Origin: Glebionis coronaria
Lineage: Eukaryota > Streptophyta > Magnoliopsida > Asterales > Asteraceae
Assembly: GCA_025667525.1 (NCBI GenBank)
Contig: CM046876.1
Span: 572,815,469-572,879,468, forward strand
Length of the DNA: 64,000 bases
Reading direction: 5' to 3'
Positions 57,601 through 64,000 of this stretch are shown here, piece by piece (position 1 is the stretch's first letter; every line of letters starts with the position of its first letter). The notes beneath the pieces are model-generated. The model did no database searches, was not told the DNA's origin, and was given only the letters and a program-made list of their open reading frames with translations. Both the position numbers and the translations under genes were made by a program.

Positions 57601-57653
57601 ATGACACACCATAATTACGCGTAACGGTCCATTTATCAAGGTGGGGTGTTACA
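54622..57653 (+). repeat. E4 3' LTR (3,032 bp)
   Basis: Direct repeat of 37792-40776 with more substitutions and indels than the E5 or E3 pairs. One small extra segment near 56500-56550 repeats AAAACATAT...TAATATTAAAAT and accounts for part of the length gain. Confidence 0.92.
55438..55693. repeat. GC-rich hairpin array in the E4 3' LTR
   Basis: Same five stem-loops as 38609-38864. The second has an 8-bp stem here (ACCCCGAC-TTGC-GTCGGGGT), and the third is the perfect palindrome CCACCGGCTTAAGCCGGTGG, mismatched at one base in the 5' LTR. Confidence 0.85.
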
Positions 57654-57658
57654 CAAGT
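57654..57658. repeat. E4 target-site duplication, right copy (CAAGT)
   Basis: Partner of 37787-37791. T1 antisense ORF sequence resumes after it. Confidence 0.9.
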
Positions 57659-58612
57659 AGTTAAGATTTATCATCCTTCAGTGATTGAATGGTGTCTGTA
57701 TTCATCCTGTTTGTAGTTTCTGTTGGTGCTAGCTTCACTTTTACGCATGCTAGTTCCATATTCTTCTATACCATTGATCTGGCATGCTCTACATCCGTGG
57801 TTTATGCTTGATATGCTGTTTCTACAAATATATTTTTTAAATGGGATAGTAGGTTTACTTCGTGTGTCACAATTATTTTACTTCATTCACCAACATGTCA
57901 TCCGAAAGGAAGTCTAGGAGATGAGAGCGCTAGAGAGGAATAATATTATCCAAAATGTATTTGCAATCTTGGGCCTTGGAGAAGTTATACAACTAGGATA
58001 CGTACCACCAGGGAATAAAGATGTGTTTGTGAGATGTTGAGGTAGTCTCATCCGGTTAATGAATAGTTTTTTTACAGGCACACATGGTTGTTGTATACCC
58101 AGTGCGACACAGGGATTGCACGGACAATTTTTGGTGAGCTAATCTTTTCTGCATCCGCTCTGTGGTACGTCATGATGAACGTGATTAGATTTTACCAGGG
58201 AAAGACCATATGTTAAACAAGTATGCGAATATATGGAAAACTATTGTACCTTTGCTTTCTAGTATGTGGAGGAACTTCAGTAGAAGAATATTAGGAGCTC
58301 GTTTCAGGCTAATGGTCCGCAGGTGGTGAGGGAGCGACATTTATTTCTTTAAAGGCATGCTTTGCATATAGGACGGTTCTCCAATTTCCTTTCACGCTAT
58401 TTTTAGAGGGACGTCGACGGACTTCTCTCTTGGTCTCTTTTGAATCAAGCATACAACACACTTGTCTATCGATTCAGGTGCTTCAAGGTTTATCTCATCT
58501 TCTGACAATACCATTGGTTCTAGGCTTGTATTTTTGTCCTCCTCATGGGAATGTATTTCGACATATCAAGGTATACCATAGAGGGGGTCGGATTTAGTAC
58601 TTGTATATGAAG

Positions 58613-58712
58613 GCCACCTACATCTAGATCTATTCATAGCGGTTGTTCATAGCGGTCACCTACATCTATTCATGAGGCGGCCACCTACATCTATTCATAG
58701 CGGTTGTTCTCC
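58613..58712 (+). repeat. Short tandem repeat CACCTACATCTATTCATAGCGG
   Basis: Three to four imperfect copies with intervening TTGTTC. It lies just left of the larger tandem duplication. Confidence 0.65.
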
Positions 58713-59013
58713 TTCCGGAAGTAGGCGTGGCCGCATGATCACAACTTTTGGGTGCTGGCGTCTCAATAATTGGCAGAGACTCATTTCTACATAAAGGAAA
58801 TATGGTATGACTTTAGTATGATATGTGTGGTAGACACACAATTAAGAGAGCAACAGACGATGATTACTAACCATGTACGAAGTCATCATAAAATTGTGGA
58901 ACTTGATCTTTGCTAAGATCGATGTTCTGACTTAGCCTAATAGAGTACAACAACGCTTCTAGATAGGTCTGTATGGGTATACGATTGGTGTTAATGGCTT
59001 CGACATCCGCAAC

Positions 59014-59021
59014 ACTGTATG
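59014..59021. repeat. M1 target-site duplication, left copy (ACTGTATG)
   Basis: It matches ATTTTAAG at 59540-59547 in five of eight positions. In duplicate copy 2 ACTGTATG is followed directly by TACCTG, exactly as expected of the empty site. Confidence 0.6.
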
Positions 59022-59539
59022 TAGGGGTGAGCAGAAACCGCAACGCAAATCGCAAAAGCCGCAAAAATACCACACCGCAAAAACCGCACCACGACAAAAA
59101 CCGATGGAGCGGTTTTAAGAAAAAAGAAAACCGCAAATGCGGTGTAGTTGCGGTTTTACCCGTAAAACCGCACCATAAAATCCGCACCGTACCTCATATT
59201 AAATATAAAACCAAAATATGACACATCAATTATATAACTTATGTTATGAGTGTTTTAGTGCATATTATTCTTAACATTCTAAGAAATGTGTGTGTATACA
59301 TTAGATATATGCATTTTTATAACTGAAAATACCTGCATTGTGAACCAAAAACCGCAAAAACCCACAGTATTTATTAAATCATAAGTGGTGGTGCGGTGCG
59401 GTTAAAATCCGCAAAAACCGCAAAAATCCACAAAACCGAAACCGCGCAGTGCGGATCCATATTTTTCTAAAAACCTCAATCGCGGATGCGGTTTCATTTT
59501 TGCCAATATCCGCAACGCCCCACACCATGCTCACCCCTA
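59022..59539. mobile_element. M1: hAT-like MITE (518 bp)
   Basis: Terminal inverted repeats TAGGGGTGAGCA and TGCTCACCCCTA (12 bp, perfect), with subterminal clusters of AAACCGC/GCGGTTT words on both sides and an AT-rich middle. An 8-bp target duplication is the hAT signature. There is no transposase, so it is a non-autonomous element. Confidence 0.85.
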
Positions 59540-59547
59540 ATTTTAAG
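59540..59547. repeat. M1 target-site duplication, right copy (ATTTTAAG, diverged)
   Basis: Diverged partner of 59014-59021, followed by TACCTGG as in the empty-site copy. Confidence 0.6.
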
Positions 59548-60589
59548 TACCTGGTTCAGGTTGTCCATCTTTATGCATAAAGGAAATACGGTACAACTTT
59601 AGTATGATATGTGCGGTAGACACACGAATAAGAGAGAAAAGGAGGATGATTACTAACCATGTACGAAGTGATCATAAAATTGTGGAACTTGATCTTCGCA
59701 TAGATCGATGTTCTGACTTAACCCAATCGAGTACAACAACGCTTCTAGATAGGTCTATATGGGTATACGGTTGGTATTGATGGCTTCGACATCCGTAACA
59801 CTGTATGTACCTGTTTTAGGTCGTCCATCTTTTATCATGGACTCTTGTGTAACTAAATCATACTCAAAAGGATAAATGACGTTGTCTATCCAGAAGAATT
59901 TGTTATTCTAGTTCTTTAGAGAATCAACTTCACTTCATAACACTAGAGCGGACCTGAGCGCTTTGTAAAAGGTACCCAACCGTTGGACCATGAAGGGAGG
60001 TAGAAGGCACGTAATAGGTTAACTATGGATTCTATATCAAGAACGCAACTGTTTATTTCAAAATTAGATATTTTTTTGTGCCTATACAATGCAGTTGCGA
60101 TGGAAGACTAAGATGTCTAACATAAATCATGATAGGGGTATGCGGTTATTCGCAAATTCGAAGAATTTGGTGTACACTCCAACCTTCCTAGTAGGGAAGC
60201 TCCCTATATGGGATTGGGTTTCTAGTAATACGGGGTGGAAGTTTGCTGGGATTGTTGCTCCATGAGGCGTGAAGTTATGTTGGATAATTGTTTTACCAAT
60301 CTTTCGGGTGGGAGGAAAGTATAGGAGTCGCGGTGTTTTATCTTGTTCTGGTGAAATTCACAGATGGATATGAAGGTTTCTTAATGGCGGAAAGGATTGT
60401 TTACTGTGTGACACACAGTGAGATGGAGGCTGGGGGTATTTATACCTCTAGGATTTACTGTTTAGTCACAGGGATGCACACCGCGTGTCGTCCACTTTAA
60501 CAATCTAATGGTGGAAGATGAATCGCCTAGCTAACGTGTCATGTGTTTTTCACAATTACCGAGTAAGTGGATAAAAGAAGGGGAGTAAG

Positions 60590-61312
60590 TACATGTTTTG
60601 GCAAGAGGAATTTGAAAATTCTTTGATACATTTCTGTTTTATTACCAACTCAATTTTAAGTGCGAGTGTGTTGCTTTTATAGTCTAGTAGCCGCGGCACG
60701 CCCTGAGACTACTACACTGAGGGGATATGATGACGTATATTCCCTAGTCGGGCTATAAGCCCGACCCACGGGTACTACCCGTATCCAATCCATTATGTAT
60801 GGGTTGTGGTAGACAGCTCTGAACCCCATGAGGCCTATTAAGTAGCTGTCGCACATGATTTCAAACAAGCCACACTCTGGCCACACGCGATCAGGGTCAA
60901 ACAAAATTAGAAGTCTAATTAGGACTATGATTCACCTAAGTTAAGAGTATATACACTCTTCTTATTTAAGTGATAAGGATCCTGATGTATATGGTAATTA
61001 TCTCTTACCTAAGCCGCAAGATTTGAGAAGCCCAACTAGGGTTTCACTAGGTATATAAGGAACCCCCGAGGTTCCACAAAAGTACGAATTACAAAATCAC
61101 TAAACCCTCACTGATTACTCAATAAAACTGATTACTTACTCTCACGATGGAGTCTAATAGTGGGATACATCCTCATGGTAAGCCTAATGGTGTTTGTTCT
61201 TTAGTTTGCAGGGTCTTCATACAAGTTCACTTAGTGCAAGATCCGGAGTCCTAAACACCCGAATTAAGCCTAATTCGGTTCAAGCGCGGCCCATCTAACT
61301 TGTGTATTAACA
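60590..61312 (+). repeat. T1 3' LTR (approximate limits)
   Basis: A purine tract AAAAGAAGGGGAG (about 60573-60586) is followed by LTR-like DNA. Landmarks are CACGCCCTGAGACTACTACACTGAGGGG, GGGTACTACCCGTATCC, GAAGCCCAACTAGGG and a TATA box with GGAACCCCCGAGGTTCC. It ends near TTGTGTATTAACA. I recognise this order from Tat-type LTRs of plants. The 5' LTR is outside the window, so limits are uncertain by tens of bases. Confidence 0.5.
61052..61060 (+). promoter_or_regulatory. TATA box of the T1 LTR
   Basis: TATATAAGG is followed by a small GGAACC/GGTTCC stem-loop and AC-rich DNA. It points rightwards, toward the FBD gene fragment. Confidence 0.55.
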
Positions 61313-61907
61313 ATTATTCATTTTATCATATATGCGCAATAATGAACACACTTAATGTATAGTATATAGTCACATGTCCACGCATAGACTATAACATGCA
61401 TAATTCATTACTTTTTAATGTTTAGTGAACCTGTTTGAATACTTGAGATGATTGGATGGGTTGAGTTTATATCATCAATATAGAGTAAATTTTGTAATGG
61501 CTTTACATTTGCCAAATGGGGAAATATAGCAATTAGTAAACAACATGTGGATTATGGAGAAGTCATTATTGTTTTTTGAATGAAAAGAATACGATATTTA
61601 GAGATGTTTGAAAGTATTATTTGTCTTCTCTTTATGCTTTAGCAAGTGAAAACATAGAGTATGCAAAAAAAATTTGAATGTGATAATTATACGAAACTAT
61701 GTATAGTTGTACCACATGCACTATCCATTTAAATACATTTAATATCTACATATTCTCAATGGAATCTATGGTTTATCCTTGATGCACTAATTGCTATGCT
61801 TTAGCTCTCAAATTGATCACTAGGTAAAAATATGTTTATATTCTTTTCATTTCCGCATACCTTAATATCTTGTTTTGGTACTCAATTGACTTTTTATTCT
61901 TTCATAG
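61313..61907. other. Non-coding DNA between the nest and the FBD exons
   Basis: AT-rich with no readable F-box or LRR exon. The end (TTTTTATTCTTTCATAG) is a good splice acceptor, so the distal part is probably intron. Confidence 0.5.
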
Positions 61908-62823
61908 TTAATTCGTTATGCATGTGTCCGAAAGGAAATCTCTCTGAATCTCTTCCCAATCTGAAGACACTGGAAGTCGCCATAAACTTTTACACCTATG
62001 ATATGAAGTTATTTATCCAGTTCCTCACATGCTCTCCAAATCTCAAGTTTATCCATTTGATTATTCAAAAGGTTGTCTTGCTCATCTCAGTTTGTAATTT
62101 ATTCATATTTTGCTTTGGGTCTTGGGGTTATTAAGTATCTCTCCTATCACATTTGCATATAATAGGATACAAACATGTGAAAAATGACTATCATCGAAAT
62201 GTTCCTAGTTATTAATAGTTTGGGCTACTTGTAAACCGTGAATTTTTTAAACGTCTGGCTAGTTGACCCGTTATCATTAAGACGCAAGCCACACTCACTT
62301 GTGCATGTATACATTGTTAATAATTGTTCCCTTTTCATGGGGGTGTAGATACTAGACACCCGTATCGAAACAAAGAAAAATATGTGACGTTCATGTTATC
62401 CTTTGCAAGCTTTAGTGTTTGGGTAAAGATAGTTTGACCATAAAATATACTTTTCCCAATAAATTCGAAATTTAGTTCTTATTTTTGCAGCTCTCTAAGA
62501 TTCTTAACTTATGCTTTGGTATAGGATGTTCTAAAAGAGAATACCTAGAGTCAGATGGAGTTAAAACAATGAGAATTTTGTCACCGTATCTAAAACGGGT
62601 TGAATTTATTGGATTTGAGGGAGATAAGCGGAAACTAGATATAGCCCACTTACTGCTAGAGCACGTAGATGCGTTGGATAAAATGATTTTCAGGTGTAAT
62701 GAAGTCGAGTATCATGAAAAGTTAATAGAGGCTTTGAATAATGTATCAAAACTGAATAAGGCTTCATCAAGTGTCAAACTGGTTACTCTTCCAAAAAATG
62801 ATGATATATGTTACCAAAGGTAA
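61908..62823 (+). CDS. F-box/LRR/FBD-type gene, last two exons (5' part missing)
   Basis: Exon a, 61908-62071, follows acceptor TTTCATAG and ends at donor AAAAG|GTTGTC. It encodes an LRR-like piece (LSESLPNLKTLEVAINFYTYDMKLFIQFLTCSPNLKFIHLIIQK). Exon b, 62491-62823, follows TTATTTTTGCAG and encodes YLKRVEFIGFEGDKRKLDIAHLLLEHVDALDKMIFRC, an FBD domain, then about 40 residues to TAA at 62821-62823. The junction is phase 0 and the frame is intact. The FBD domain is the usual C-terminus of plant F-box/LRR proteins, substrate adaptors of SCF ubiquitin ligases. No F-box or start codon lies between the nest and exon a, so the gene is truncated, or its 5' exons lie beyond the nest. An alternative end is a donor at AAAG|GTAAGG (62820). 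Confidence 0.7.
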
Positions 62824-64000
62824 GGTAATACCTACTCATATTATGAGGCAATTGTTTAACATAAGATTTTAGTGGTGTGTGAGTTATAACTCCATTTTTC
62901 ACTAATGGCTAGTTGGAAGAAAAATAAAATGTTATATAGATTCTCAGAAAATGTTGTTTTGCGTCTTTATAATCCGAAGTTTATTTTATAATTTTTGGTT
63001 AGCTTTTAGTAACAACTTGAAAGTGATTAATCATGCCCCAACTAAGGAATAAGTCTATAATTTAATCATGTTCCGCTTAAGCACGTGATACATAATCATT
63101 ATCATGTTATTTCAAATGATTCGTGCAAATATATGAACCGAAGGTGTTATGATGCGATACTGGTTTGAAAGTGTAACAAATGTTTGTTTCAAAAAAAATA
63201 GATTTGTATTTATAAATTATAATTACTGTAATAATTGTTTTAAGAAAACATTTTGAAAGGTTTTGTTTGTTTTTTTGTTGCAGTTTTAGTATTTCTTGTA
63301 TGAGATTTATGTGATTCTATATATTTGATCATGAGTTCAAAACTTCAAATAGTTAGGCGATACTTATAAACCAAACGTACGTTTGATATTTGTGTCCAAA
63401 TAGTTAAACGATACTTATAAACCCACACTGCACATATGAGATTTGTGTTAGCACCTCATAATAAACGCACCCTTAATATGTACGAAATATTGTGTGGGTT
63501 TTGACCCAATGTTTAAATTTATTGGTATGTTATAGTATGTTATAAATTGTACTTTTTTATTGTCATTATTATTACCCAACTTATATTTTTTTCATTATAC
63601 ATACTTTATATAAATGTTAGTATGTAGAATGAATCTTTTTGAAAGTATATTTAGCATTTATGAATTTTACTCTTAATATCTAAAAGCTAGAATTATATAA
63701 TCTATATATAATGAAAAGACGTTTCTGAAAGTACATTAAGAACAATTAAGATTGGAGATTTATTTGTGGACGAGGCGTTTAGATCCGAACGATGTCCGAT
63801 TATGTCATAAACTTACTTCATGTGATATGCAAGAAAACTCAAGGCATTTTTTTTGTTAATTTTGACTACATATCACAAGACTATTTGAATACCTTTTGAC
63901 TTTCACATGAGAATAACAAATTTGGTATTCATATGTCTTTCTCGAACATCATTGAAATATTACTTGCATTTTATTATCACTTTAAACGAAATATCAATAC
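62824..64000. other. AT-rich flank downstream of the FBD exons
   Basis: No coding frame, LTR or inverted-repeat element was recognised. A near-repeat AAATAGTTARRCGATACTTATAAACC occurs twice at 63347-63424, about 53 bases apart. Presumably the 3' untranslated region and intergenic DNA. Confidence 0.5.

Larger units (their letters stand above)
37792..57653 (+). mobile_element. E4: decayed Ty3/gypsy retrotransposon (chromovirus-like), split by E5
   Basis: LTRs of 2,985 and 3,032 bp with exact 5-bp TSD, an initiator tRNA-Met-type primer site and a GGGGGGAAGAG purine tract give a complete + strand outline. The own internal DNA is about 4.4 kb once E5 is removed and contains only a decayed reverse transcriptase fragment; gag, protease and integrase are not readable. 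It lies in the T1 antisense ORF. Confidence 0.9.
58792..59831. repeat. Tandem duplication, left copy carrying M1
   Basis: 58792-59021 plus 59548-59570 form copy 1, and 59575-59831 form copy 2. Both run from CATAAAGGAAATA through GTGGAACTTGATCTT and CTTCTAGATAGGTCT to ACTGTATGTACCTG...GTCCATCTTT. By eye they are about 90% identical, and copy 2 lacks M1. Confidence 0.85.
57659..60490 (-). pseudogene. T1 antisense accessory ORF, N-terminal and central part (broken)
   Basis: Minus-strand pieces are scattered with stops. The clearest run, read from about 59935 down to 59655, is NNKFFWIDNVIYPFEYDLVTQE, RPKTGTYSVTDVEAINTNRIPI and LYSIGLSQNIDLCEDQVPQFYDHFVHG; a second copy of its end is at 59013-58867. 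'KFFWIDN' is a landmark of the plant gypsy-type transposon accessory protein, whose C-terminal half is at 36903-37786. 57700-58780 is too decayed to read. M1 and a tandem duplication further interrupt it. Confidence 0.55.

Noticed and set aside
60677..60904. 75-codon minus-strand ORF
   Set aside because: It lies within the T1 LTR and has no recognisable domain.

Overview
This window is repeat-dominated plant nuclear DNA, probably from the daisy family (Asteraceae). That assignment is inferred from several retrotransposon-associated proteins that resemble ones common in composite genomes. About 95% of the window is a nest of LTR retrotransposons, and one partial host gene survives at the right edge. 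I name the elements E1-E5 (Ty3/gypsy type), C1 (Ty1/copia type), T1 (Tat-lineage gypsy) and M1 (a hAT-like MITE).

Layout. 1-4557 is the 3' end of a + strand gypsy element E1 (internal tail, purine tract, 3' LTR). 4575-5215 is a ~25-bp tandem array. From about 5419 to 34896 lies the distal half of copia element C1: an accessory ORF of about 1,200 codons, a long 3' untranslated region full of hairpins, and the 3' LTR. Two other retrotransposons cut the C1 ORF. E2 (6231-15173, minus strand, no recognisable coding capacity) has target duplication TATGC. E3 (17383-31678, plus strand, near-identical 3,988-bp LTRs, Athila-like gag-protease ORF and no reverse transcriptase) has target duplication GAACG. 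The C1 frame is continuous across both insertion points once the insert and one TSD copy are subtracted.

C1 itself sits in T1. Downstream of C1's 3' LTR the sequence resumes as a decayed + strand integrase region (34970-36092), then a minus-strand accessory ORF, then a Tat-type 3' LTR (about 60590-61312). The antisense ORF is split by E4 (37792-57653, TSD CAAGT, decayed reverse transcriptase). E4 is split in turn by E5 (43011-52451, minus strand, TSD GACAC), a second Athila-like gag-protease-only element. M1 (59022-59539) sits in one copy of a tandem duplication, and the other copy shows the empty site.

Right of the nest, 61908-62823 holds the last two exons of an F-box/LRR-type gene ending in an FBD domain. 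No F-box or 5' exon is visible, so the gene is truncated or was separated from its 5' end by the nest.

How the parts work together. E3 and E5 could supply Gag and protease but would need reverse transcriptase and integrase from another Athila-type element. E2 would need all proteins in trans. The most unusual signals are non-coding: a block of about 1.1 kb conserved between E3 and E5 more strongly than their gag proteins; a duplicated ~204-nt unit in the C1 3' region whose hairpins keep pairing through compensatory changes; internal copies of the polypurine tract beside a perfect stem-loop; and GC-rich hairpin arrays inside the E4 LTRs. No rRNA, tRNA or CRISPR was seen.
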